From positions 1 to 9,478 of the forward strand of contig JAQVTZ010000069.1 of the NCBI GenBank assembly GCA_028699795.1: a stretch of DNA of 9,478 nucleotides, read 5' to 3'. How positions within the stretch are numbered: position 1 is the stretch's first letter; each line of letters begins with the position of its first letter. The notes under the pieces are model-generated. The model was not told the origin of the DNA and ran no database searches. It saw nothing but the letters and a program-made list of their open reading frames with translations. The position numbers and the translations under genes were made by a program. Source of the DNA: Clostridia bacterium (GTDB taxonomy: Bacteria > Bacillota > Clostridia > Christensenellales > DTU072). Positions 1 through 6,128 of the stretch are shown one piece after another.

Positions 1-284
1 ATGCCCAACTCTTCCGCCGCCGCCGAAACGCTGTACGCGACATACACCGATGTTTTGGTCGTTTCGTAATCATTGGTGGTAGTCATTGTGATTGTTTCTT
101 GTGTCAGCGCCTCAAGCGTGTCTTTTGTCACCGTACCCAAAAGCGTTTCACCGTCATAAATCTGCACATTTACCGTAAGCTCTTCGGGGATGGGATACGC
201 TTTGTCGTTACATGCCGTAAGAGCAAGACTGAGCGTGAGCGCAAGCATAATCATCACAGCGATTGTTAAAAGTTTGTTTCTCAT
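1..284 (-). CDS. Predicted lipoprotein, C-terminus beyond window (SUOX-fold-like start)
   Basis: This frame is open from an ATG at 284-282 to the left edge, giving 94 residues with the C-terminus missing. The N-terminus is a lipoprotein signal peptide: basic MRNK, a hydrophobic core, then the lipobox LTAC with the lipidated Cys at about residue 25. The mature part alternates beta-like strands with a T-x-x-x-LEAL segment and ends in an AAAEELG stretch. That resembles the start of the sulfite-oxidase/molybdopterin-binding-like domain often seen in Firmicutes surface lipoproteins, but the fold is only suggested. AAGGAG (291-296) lies 6 nt before the ATG. The gene follows the 410-aa lipoprotein gene after 23 nt, so the two are probably cotranscribed. 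I am confident of the lipoprotein call and unsure of the function. Confidence 0.75.
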   Translation of the reverse strand, partial: MRNKLLTIAVMIMLALTLSLALTACNDKAYPIPEELTVNVQIYDGETLLGTVTKDTLEALTQETITMTTTNDYETTKTSVYVAYSVSAAAEELG

Positions 285-307
285 TTTGTACTCCTTATGG
301 TGTATAG

Positions 308-1540
308 TTAGATTATGGTTAGAGATACAATCTCTACCGCGTTTTCTCCGTAATGGACGAAATATTTTTGGTCTTGCTCGGTCACGGTGGCGGTGAGCAT
401 TTGGGAGGCGGATAGCTGTATTTCTTGCCCTCCGTCCGTCGTAATGGAATAGTTATTTTCCATATCAAACATATTAAGTAAGACAAGCAAATTCTTTAAT
501 AAGAATTCATCCTCGGCATCCGTATCAAAGCGTGTAAACGCTGTTTCAAACGATACGATAGAAGTATGGAAAACGGAAACCGCCAAAATGTTCTTTACGG
601 TCATGCCTGCGCTAAAGTCGGGTCCGTCGAATACGGGAGCGCGGGATAGCGGCTCTTTTTGCTGTTCCGCGATTTGCCTTTCTAACAGCAACCAGCCGCC
701 ATAATAGACATCGTACTTTGTCCAAGCACTGTATTCGCTGTAACTGTCGGTGGCGGAGTCATAATCCCAAGCATAGCAGTGCATTTTGTCCGAAGGCATC
801 GCATTAAGGATTTCTTCTTCTATGAGGTCGGCAAGCGACAACCCAAAATATTCGCATGCAACATCTTCGCCGCCAAGGGTTGCGGTACCCGTATAACTTC
901 CATGCCCTTGTGTGATTGTTTCGAGTACCGTAAACCCAAGCACCTCGGGCGTCTGTAATATGCTTGTCGAAAACTCTATCTTATTAAGATATTTTGCCCA
1001 AGTGTTGGCGATTTGGTCGGGAAACACCGCGCGCAGCGCGCCGCTTTTTTCTGCGGAAGTAAGCGTGACGCCGTCATACTCTAACGCAATAATCATTTTG
1101 CTGCCGCGCCCCGCCGAGTTAAAAACCTCTTCGGTAGCAACCGTAACATATCCGTCCAGAGCGTTGAGCGTCAACGAGCCGTACGCGTCGATTGTGGCGC
1201 TTTGTGTGTAAGCGGCAAGGATATCCTCTAAATAAACACCTTTAAGGGCGTGAGGTATTTTGTTGCCGTAGTCATCTGTTTTATCGCTTGCAAAAACGGG
1301 AGAGGCGTCGGTATAAATAACGGGTTTTGCGGCAAACAATTGTTTGATTTGCGCCTTTGTAATTACGATATCGGCAAGGGGGTTGCCGTCTCCGTCTACC
1401 AGACCGCAAAGCGTCAGCGTGTAGCTGTCGTCGTCGATAGATTCAAGGTTGTCTTCTTCGCCGCAGGCAAACAGCGCAAACGGCAATGCAATCAACAATA
1501 TAACCGCAACCATGCGCAAAAAAATGCTTTTGTGTTTCAT
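308..1540 (-). CDS. Lipoprotein with sulfite-oxidase-fold (molybdopterin-binding-like) domains
   Basis: The protein is 410 aa. MKHKSIF and a hydrophobic core lead to the lipobox LFAC (Cys26), so it should be anchored outside the membrane. I chose ATG 1540 because GGAG (1547-1550) sits 6 nt upstream and the signal peptide starts there; the in-frame ATG at 1591 would run through a leader hairpin. Residues ~55-190 follow the pattern of the oxidoreductase molybdopterin-binding (SUOX) fold: an ALKGVYLEDIL segment, LDGYVTVA, a strand with ALEYDGVTL, then GALRAVFP and a closing WAKYLNKIEF. Residues ~200-325 contain a second, more divergent block (FGLSLADLI, later VKNILAVSV), so this may be a tandem duplication. 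The first block has no Cys where the family carries its Mo-ligand Cys, so cofactor binding is doubtful. The gene heads an operon with the partial lipoprotein gene downstream. The domain assignment is by eye; a novel lipoprotein family is the alternative. Confidence 0.7.
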   Translation of the reverse strand: MKHKSIFLRMVAVILLIALPFALFACGEEDNLESIDDDSYTLTLCGLVDGDGNPLADIVITKAQIKQLFAAKPVIYTDASPVFASDKTDDYGNKIPHALKGVYLEDILAAYTQSATIDAYGSLTLNALDGYVTVATEEVFNSAGRGSKMIIALEYDGVTLTSAEKSGALRAVFPDQIANTWAKYLNKIEFSTSILQTPEVLGFTVLETITQGHGSYTGTATLGGEDVACEYFGLSLADLIEEEILNAMPSDKMHCYAWDYDSATDSYSEYSAWTKYDVYYGGWLLLERQIAEQQKEPLSRAPVFDGPDFSAGMTVKNILAVSVFHTSIVSFETAFTRFDTDAEDEFLLKNLLVLLNMFDMENNYSITTDGGQEIQLSASQMLTATVTEQDQKYFVHYGENAVEIVSLTII

Positions 1541-1684
1541 GTTTTGCTCCAAAAAAAATTCCGCGATGCAACCGTGCGGAAAAGAAACCATGCTCTTTTC
1601 GCAACGGAAGGGAGAGACCTTTCGACCTGTCCCCCGGCCCAGACGCCATGGCTAAAGCTTTAGGCAATCGGGCTCGAACATATC
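1541..1684 (-). promoter_or_regulatory. Structured 5' leader with attenuator architecture, unassigned class
   Basis: This is the untranslated leader of the 410-aa lipoprotein gene, from the predicted start near 1684. Three stem-loops can be drawn. A pairs 1663-1673 with 1637-1647 (about 10 bp, two single-base bulges, 15-nt loop containing the palindrome TAAAGCTTTA). B pairs 1624-1633 with 1610-1619 and is closed by a GAAA tetraloop. C pairs 1594-1607 with 1572-1585 (13 bp, two bulges). The 3' arm of C contains the whole 5' arm of a terminator hairpin just downstream, so C and the terminator exclude each other. I compared it by memory with common riboswitch classes (TPP, FMN, SAM-I, cobalamin, c-di-GMP-I, fluoride, NiCo, Moco, T-box) and found no convincing match. 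A protein-binding attenuator is an alternative. Confidence 0.55.
1551..1581 (-). terminator. Intrinsic terminator in the leader of the 410-aa lipoprotein gene
   Basis: On the minus strand, TTCCGC (1581-1576) pairs perfectly with GCGGAA (1564-1559) around an 11-nt loop and is followed at once by eight T (1558-1551). The GGAG ribosome binding site of the lipoprotein gene begins directly after the T run. Position and form fit a conditional terminator that stops transcription before the gene. The competing hairpin (1572-1585 with 1594-1607) would act as antiterminator. The 6-bp stem is short but GC-rich. Confidence 0.55.
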
Positions 1685-1690
1685 GAATTT

Positions 1691-1719
1691 ATGATAGCAT
1701 AAAGGGCGCGCATTGTCAA
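1691..1719 (-). promoter_or_regulatory. Sigma-70-type promoter of the 410-aa lipoprotein operon
   Basis: Read on the minus strand, a perfect TTGACA (-35, 1719-1714) is followed after 17 nt by TATCAT (-10, 1696-1691). Transcription would begin near 1684, about 144 nt before the ATG at 1540. Confidence 0.7.
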
Positions 1720-1737
1720 TTTTTCTTTTTTAAAAAC

Positions 1738-1758
1738 TGATAATCTATACGCTTATCA
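1738..1758. promoter_or_regulatory. Dyad TGATAA-N9-TTATCA between divergent promoters (possible operator)
   Basis: The half-sites TGATAA (1738-1743) and TTATCA (1753-1758) are perfect inverted repeats. The centre (1748) lies almost exactly midway between the two outward-facing -35 boxes (1714-1719 minus, 1780-1785 plus). The inner 19 bp agree at 12 positions with the classical Fur-box consensus, with both outer halves intact and the centre poorly matched. A regulator acting on both lipoprotein units is inferred; the Fur family is only a guess. Confidence 0.4.
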
Positions 1759-1779
1759 TCCACAAAATCTTTGTTTCTC

Positions 1780-1809
1780 TTGACAAAAACATTGAAAAAA
1801 AGAGATAAT
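1780..1809 (+). promoter_or_regulatory. Promoter of the FMN-binding lipoprotein gene
   Basis: A perfect TTGACA (1780-1785) and GATAAT (1804-1809) are separated by 18 nt. The predicted start of transcription falls near 1816, the A of the lipoprotein ATG, which would give a leaderless or almost leaderless message. Consistent with this, only a weak GAG lies upstream of the ATG. Confidence 0.55.
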
Positions 1810-1815
1810 AAAAAT

Positions 1816-2328
1816 ATGAGAAAACAGGGAATTGTTTGGATATTCATTTTTGCGTTGTTGTTTGTGCTTGCCGCATGCGGCGAAGAAACGGCGGAGCCCG
1901 TAGATTACGCGGCTTATGTCGATACTTCGCACGTCTATACCGAACAGACTCTTACGGAAGCGCAGCGAACCGCTTACCCCGCCGCGCGCATCGATCACTA
2001 TTATATAAGTGGCGATTATAAAGTGTTTTGTGTGACGGCCAAATACGGTTACAAAGGCGAGGTCCAAACGGTCATTCTTCTAAACAATGCGACCATCGAA
2101 AAAATTGCGGGTGTGGATATAAAAGAATCCGTCAACTATGGCGCAAAATGCTTTCGCGACAGTTATCTCGCCCAGTTTTACGGGCTTGACCTTTCGGCAT
2201 ATACGGCGATACGCGGCAAGTCGCAACCCCGTAATGAGGGCGAAATCGTCTATGTCACGGGCGCCACGGTAACCTCGGAAGCCATCATTGATGCCGTAAA
2301 CGCGATAATTATTTTTATTCATCCTTAA
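1816..2328 (+). CDS. FMN-binding domain lipoprotein (extracytoplasmic flavoprotein)
   Basis: The protein is 170 aa. The N-terminus is a lipoprotein signal with basic MRKQ, a hydrophobic core and lipobox LAAC (Cys21). The C-terminal two thirds fit the FMN_bind domain (PF04205) of RnfG, NqrC and related flavin-bearing lipoproteins: a strand with GYKGEVQTVILL at about 78-89, a DIKESVNYGAK region replacing the usual ETPG-type segment, and TGATVTS at 148-154. In this family the last Thr of [ST]GAT (here T151) receives FMN by a phosphoester bond made by the ApbE flavin transferase; no apbE gene is visible here. A role in electron transfer outside the membrane is inferred. An in-frame TTG at 1771 is rejected because ATG 1816 starts an ideal signal peptide. 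The gene is divergent from the other lipoproteins, and its 3' end overlaps the convergent HD gene by 14 bp. Confidence 0.85.
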   Translation: MRKQGIVWIFIFALLFVLAACGEETAEPVDYAAYVDTSHVYTEQTLTEAQRTAYPAARIDHYYISGDYKVFCVTAKYGYKGEVQTVILLNNATIEKIAGVDIKESVNYGAKCFRDSYLAQFYGLDLSAYTAIRGKSQPRNEGEIVYVTGATVTSEAIIDAVNAIIIFIHP

Positions 2329-2791
2329 CAAGTCTGAAAATTTCCAATAACGATACAATTTTGTCGCACAGACTAAGACAAAAGGACTCTTTGTATTTGG
2401 GGGGAAAGGGTGTCAATGGGAACATATGCTTTACAATCATATCCTTTTCGATTTCGTTTAGCATATAATCCTCGGACGCTCTTTTATAAGAAATAGCAGG
2501 GTGTTTAAAGCCGTGTCCGCGTAAGCCCTTGTGCTTGTCATGCCAATCATAAAGGTAATAATCGTGCAAAAGACTGCCGCGAATCAAGGAGCAATAATCT
2601 ACCTTGAGTTTGAGTTTTCTTGCCAATCGATAAGTAAGGGCGGTTACCCAAAGGGAATGCCGATAGGTCGATACGCCCGCATGCTGTACCCAGTTTTTTA
2701 AAAATGCGTATCTGCCCGTTTCAATAACGGTTGCGATAGTTTGGGTAAAAAACCTATCTTGCGGTAATTTAATCGTCCTTTTTATCTTCAT
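2315..2791 (-). CDS. HD-domain protein (putative metal-dependent phosphohydrolase)
   Basis: The protein is 158 aa. It shows the HD-superfamily metal ligands in order: H45 (YRHSLWV), H76-D77 (LLHDYYL), further His at 93, 97 and 122, and D143 (LCDKIVSLLE). HD proteins hydrolyse phosphoester or nucleotide bonds; the substrate cannot be read from this sequence. The length fits a stand-alone HD domain, with no sensor or synthetase partner. It is probably cytoplasmic, with no signal peptide. The ATG (2791-2789) lies inside the upstream membrane-protein gene with a 23-bp overlap and only a weak purine-rich stretch before it, so translation is likely coupled. The 3' end overlaps the convergent FMN-lipoprotein gene by 14 bp. 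Confidence 0.8.
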   Translation of the reverse strand: MKIKRTIKLPQDRFFTQTIATVIETGRYAFLKNWVQHAGVSTYRHSLWVTALTYRLARKLKLKVDYCSLIRGSLLHDYYLYDWHDKHKGLRGHGFKHPAISYKRASEDYMLNEIEKDMIVKHMFPLTPFPPKYKESFCLSLCDKIVSLLEIFRLVKDE

Positions 2792-3533
2792 TTTTGCCGC
2801 CGTTTATTTTGCTGTATTTGTCGTACAAATACTTGTAAATCGGTTTTTCGCCTTTGTTTTCAAAAATATCGTTGAGCAAACTGTTTAATTTAAAGTGAAG
2901 CGAAAAGAATGCTTTTTTGTTTTGTTGTCCGAATCTTGCTCTCCAATCCTTTTGCAATTCTTGAATGTTTACGGTATTTTTAAATTTTTCGACCACGGCG
3001 CGCAATTTTAACCCTAGTTTCATGGAAAACGCGAAATCTACCGCCATCACGCCGTAATAAAATCCCAATAGAAGCAACAGGGGCATACTGTTTGCGACAT
3101 ACTCTGTCCAACGGGCGAGCCAAGGGTTGACAAGAAAGTAATACAACAATCCGCAAGCCCCCCACATTGCCGAAAAAGACGGACAAACGATTCCCATAAA
3201 GTTGCCCCATTGGTTGCTATAATCCCAAAGTTTCAGTTTCATCCCTTTGATAAAGATAATGCCGCCTATCAATTCGAGCAAGGTCATAACGGCTACAACA
3301 ACCGCCGTAAAAAAAACGATTTCGAGGATACGGTTGCCTAAAAACGCGGTATTTAGATTGCTAAGAAAATGTAACAATACGACGCCGAAACCGTAAATCG
3401 GCAAAGCAGGCCCGCTCAAAAATCCGGGGTTGACGAGTTTTTTTGCTCGGATACTGCGGCCAACAAATTCGCCCAACCATCCGCTTGTCGCGCCGAAGGC
3501 AAACAAAAATAAGATTGTATATAGAGTCTGCAT
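2769..3533 (-). CDS. CmpB-family (PF06541) integral membrane protein
   Basis: The protein is 254 aa with about five hydrophobic segments: roughly residues 3-20, 45-60, 70-97, 112-136 and 148-170. These are followed by a charged cytoplasmic tail that ends in a Lys/Asp-rich stretch. The pattern GFLSGPALPIYGFG near residue 37, an acidic LELIGG, and LWDYSNQWGN with CPSFSAMWG match the family labelled 'putative ABC transporter permease' (PF06541). Members are common in Clostridia and their transport role is unproven. There is no ATPase gene beside it, so the permease label should be treated cautiously. GAGGA lies 7 nt before the ATG. The gene starts 33 nt after the GH3 stop codon and overlaps the HD gene, so all three probably form one operon. 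Confidence 0.8.
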   Translation of the reverse strand: MQTLYTILFLFAFGATSGWLGEFVGRSIRAKKLVNPGFLSGPALPIYGFGVVLLHFLSNLNTAFLGNRILEIVFFTAVVVAVMTLLELIGGIIFIKGMKLKLWDYSNQWGNFMGIVCPSFSAMWGACGLLYYFLVNPWLARWTEYVANSMPLLLLLGFYYGVMAVDFAFSMKLGLKLRAVVEKFKNTVNIQELQKDWRARFGQQNKKAFFSLHFKLNSLLNDIFENKGEKPIYKYLYDKYSKINGGKNEDKKDD

Positions 3534-3566
3534 ATACCTTTCCTCTTTTTTATTGTATTCTGTTTA

Positions 3567-5987
3567 TTACACTGCTTTGCGTAATCTGTCAGCAAAGAGC
3601 GTAATTATCATAGACAAAACATTTTTTGCGCTTCTTTGCAGCTCGCCCAAAGTCAATCCACCTTTTTTATAGGACTTAAAAGCGGATTGGTCGTATTTGC
3701 CGAGTTTTCCGCCGCCCGGCATTAGTACATCCACTTGGGCGCGGATGCGGTATCCGCTGTTGTAGTTTGCGTCAAAATCGGGGTCTCGGGAAGGCTGCAT
3801 CCACCAATCCGTCATCACATTGCCGCAGTAATCCCATTCTTCTCTTAATACGGTGGTGCATAAATCGTAGTTGTAATGACTCCACACGCCGTTAATTTTG
3901 TTGTACGAAGTCATGATGTTGAGGGGCGCGCTCTCTTTTACGCAAATCTCGAAACCCTTAAGATAGATTTCTCTTAGCGCACGCTCCGATACGCGGGAAT
4001 CGTGGCGGTTACGGTTGGTCTCTTGATTGTTGCAGGCAAAGTGCTTGGGGCATGCCGAAACTCCCTGTTTTTGTAAACCGCGCACAATTGCCGCGGCCAT
4101 TTTGCCGCTCACAAGCGGGTCCTCCGAAAAATACTCGAAATTTCTGCCGCACAACGGGTCACGGTGAATGTTCATGCCGGGGGCAAGCAAAATGTCGGTT
4201 CCTTTTTCTTTCATCTCTTCCGCCACAAGCCCGAACAAACGCTCCGCCAATTCTTCATTAAAAGAACAAGCGATAAGCGTGCCGCAAGGCAAAAGAGAGG
4301 CATAACTCATGAGGCGTATCCCCGACGGTCCGTCCGTCGTAATGACGGGAGGCACGCCTTTTTCTCTTAGAGAAGGTAGAATACCCCCGAAAGCTCCCGC
4401 ATTGCCTTTGGGCCCCAACGGACTGTTCATTTTGGTATTGCCGCGGCACAGCGTTTCCAACTCTTTTACGCTAAGTTGCGCGACAAAATCATCTAATTTT
4501 GCTTTACCTTGCGCGACATCCTTCAGCTTGATGCCCTTGTCCCCTGTTTGGGGAATATCTTGCGGAAGGTTTTTTGTGATGCGATGGGCGAGATTGCGTA
4601 AACCGCAGGCAATTTCCTTATCGCTTTTTGTCAACTTCCCGTCTTTATCAACAAAAGGTCTGAGCACTTTAAAAGTATTCTTTTTCTCGGGCGGCATCAC
4701 TTCTTTGCGGGGCAAAATCATCTCTTTTCCCAATATTAGCTCTCCCGCGCTTACGGTATCTCTTACGCTGTTCCCGACAAAAAATAAATATTTGCCCGCT
4801 TCCGCGACATAGCAATGGCGGTTTCCCGTCTCTCCGCCACAGTCGTAAGACATCAGCGCGTAATAAGGCACGGACAGCGTCAGCGTTTCGCTCTCCCCCG
4901 GAGCAAGTAGTTTTGTTTTCGCAAAGGCTGCCAAATTTCTAATGGGTTTGCCCAGTTTGCCTTGTGGGGGCTCCACATAAACCTGAACGACCTCTTTGCC
5001 GCTGTATTTCGTCCCCGTATTTTGTATTGTCACGAAAAACTTCGCGCCGTTTTCCGTCTTACGCATGTCCGATTTTATCGAAAATTTTGTGTAGCTTTTG
5101 CCGAAACCGAAAGGATAAAGCGTGTCTTGCGGCGCAAAGGTCTCGAAATATCGGTATCCCACATAAATGTCTTCGGCATAGTTGTTATAAGCTTTGTTGC
5201 CGAAATTGGAAGAGGAGGGATACGCGGCGTAGCTTGTTGCTATCGTGTCCGTCAGCTTTCCCGAGGGGCAAACCTTGCCCGACACCACATCCGCTACCGC
5301 GTTGCCGCTCTCCATGCCGCCCTGCCACACATACAGCAAACCGCCTATTTTTTTGCCGTAACTATTAAGAGCGGAGAGGTCAATCAGATTTCCGCTATTG
5401 ATTACCACCACGACTTTATCGAATTGTTTCGTGACCTTATCCAGCATATCGCATTCGGCGTCGCTAAGATAATATCCGCCTTTTTCTAAGGTGTGTTCTC
5501 TGTCTTCCCCCGCCGCTCTTCCTATTACAATAATTGCGGCATCGGATTGCTTTGCGGCATCTTCTACCAGCTTTTCGTCCAGCGGCATCTCGGGAAAGCA
5601 TCTTGGCCAATGTCCCCAATATCCCTCGTCAGGCTTGTTCGCTTTGCACCAACTGCAGTAGATATCGGCAAGATCTTCGTTAACCGAAATCCCTACATTT
5701 TTAAAACCTTTTATTAGATTGACTAGATAGGCCGCCTTGACATCTCCGCCCGAGCCGTATCCCACATAAAAATAATCGTATTGCACGCGCCCGAATACGG
5801 AAACCTTGGTTCCGTCCCGTATCGGCAAAAGATAGTTCTCGTTTTTTAGCATCACAATGCCTTCTGCGGCAAGCTCCCGCGCGCCCTTTGCAAGAACAGG
5901 ATTGATCTTTTTTTCGCCTTCGATTACGCCCCCCGTCTTTTGCGCAAGCCCAACCAGATACTTCGCCAACTTGGAAAACAACTTCAT
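3567..5987 (-). CDS. Circularly permuted glycoside hydrolase family 3 (beta-glucosidase-like)
   Basis: The protein is 806 aa and probably removes beta-linked sugars from the non-reducing end of oligosaccharides or glycosides; the exact sugar is unknown. The domain order is reversed from most GH3 enzymes. The GH3 C-domain comes first (about 35-300, with GRAAGEDRE at 157-164 near the usual acid/base position, E161 a candidate). A fibronectin-III-like domain follows (about 320-420). The TIM-barrel N-domain is last (about 500-790). Barrel motifs are ITTDGPSGIR, GRNFEYFSEDP, KHFACN (648-653) and VMTDWW, in which D727 is the nucleophile. This order is known in some clostridial and rumen beta-glucosidases. 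There is no signal peptide, so it should act in the cytoplasm on imported substrates. CGGAG lies 7 nt before the ATG. Confidence 0.9.
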   Translation of the reverse strand: MKLFSKLAKYLVGLAQKTGGVIEGEKKINPVLAKGARELAAEGIVMLKNENYLLPIRDGTKVSVFGRVQYDYFYVGYGSGGDVKAAYLVNLIKGFKNVGISVNEDLADIYCSWCKANKPDEGYWGHWPRCFPEMPLDEKLVEDAAKQSDAAIIVIGRAAGEDREHTLEKGGYYLSDAECDMLDKVTKQFDKVVVVINSGNLIDLSALNSYGKKIGGLLYVWQGGMESGNAVADVVSGKVCPSGKLTDTIATSYAAYPSSSNFGNKAYNNYAEDIYVGYRYFETFAPQDTLYPFGFGKSYTKFSIKSDMRKTENGAKFFVTIQNTGTKYSGKEVVQVYVEPPQGKLGKPIRNLAAFAKTKLLAPGESETLTLSVPYYALMSYDCGGETGNRHCYVAEAGKYLFFVGNSVRDTVSAGELILGKEMILPRKEVMPPEKKNTFKVLRPFVDKDGKLTKSDKEIACGLRNLAHRITKNLPQDIPQTGDKGIKLKDVAQGKAKLDDFVAQLSVKELETLCRGNTKMNSPLGPKGNAGAFGGILPSLREKGVPPVITTDGPSGIRLMSYASLLPCGTLIACSFNEELAERLFGLVAEEMKEKGTDILLAPGMNIHRDPLCGRNFEYFSEDPLVSGKMAAAIVRGLQKQGVSACPKHFACNNQETNRNRHDSRVSERALREIYLKGFEICVKESAPLNIMTSYNKINGVWSHYNYDLCTTVLREEWDYCGNVMTDWWMQPSRDPDFDANYNSGYRIRAQVDVLMPGGGKLGKYDQSAFKSYKKGGLTLGELQRSAKNVLSMIITLFADRLRKAV

Positions 5988-6034
5988 GTTACAACTCCGT
6001 TATGCTTTTTTATTATTGTAACATAATTAAATAG

Positions 6035-6063
6035 ATTTTATAGAGTATTATCTCATCCTTCAA
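6035..6063 (-). promoter_or_regulatory. Probable promoter of the GH3-CmpB-HD operon
   Basis: On the minus strand, TTGAAG (-35, 6063-6058) and TAAAAT (-10, 6040-6035) are 17 nt apart. Transcription would start near 6028, about 40 nt before the GH3 ATG. It lies just downstream of the ald terminator, as expected for a separate unit. The -35 is imperfect. Confidence 0.4.
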
Positions 6064-6100
6064 TAGAAACAAAATCCCGTATTGCAGTTTGCCATACGGG
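6062..6100 (-). terminator. Rho-independent terminator after ald
   Basis: On the minus strand, CCCGTAT (6100-6094) pairs with ATACGGG (6082-6076) around an 11-nt loop, followed by ATTTTGTTTC. It lies about 30 nt after the ald stop codon and separates ald from the GH3 operon. Confidence 0.7.
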
Positions 6101-6128
6101 TCTTGCATTTGAATTGCTCGCGCTAAGG

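Noticed and set aside
1541..1591. N-terminal extension of the 410-aa lipoprotein to an ATG at 1591
   Set aside because: It would add 17 residues before the signal peptide, runs through the leader hairpin and terminator, and lacks a ribosome binding site. The GGAG 6 nt before 1540 decides the start.
1541..1684. Assignment of the leader to T-box, Moco, cobalamin, NiCo or c-di-GMP-I RNA
   Set aside because: Only short fragments resemble these (for example a GGUUGCAUCGCGG segment like a T-box, or GGGACAG as in NiCo). The required core elements and lengths are missing.
1771..1815. TTG start at 1771 for the FMN lipoprotein
   Set aside because: It would overlap the promoter hexamers, has no ribosome binding site, and would put 15 mostly polar and basic residues before a normal signal peptide.
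2332..2387. AGTCTG/CAGACT inverted repeat after the FMN lipoprotein as a terminator
   Set aside because: The stem is only 6 bp with a long loop, no T run follows, and it lies inside the HD coding sequence.
4309..5489. Long open frames on the strand opposite the GH3 gene
   Set aside because: They lie wholly inside the well-supported GH3 coding sequence, show no recognisable domain and arise from its codon composition.
3567..5987. Assembly rearrangement as the cause of the reversed GH3 domain order
   Set aside because: The frame is continuous with a proper start and stop, and this permuted order is known in clostridial and rumen GH3 enzymes.
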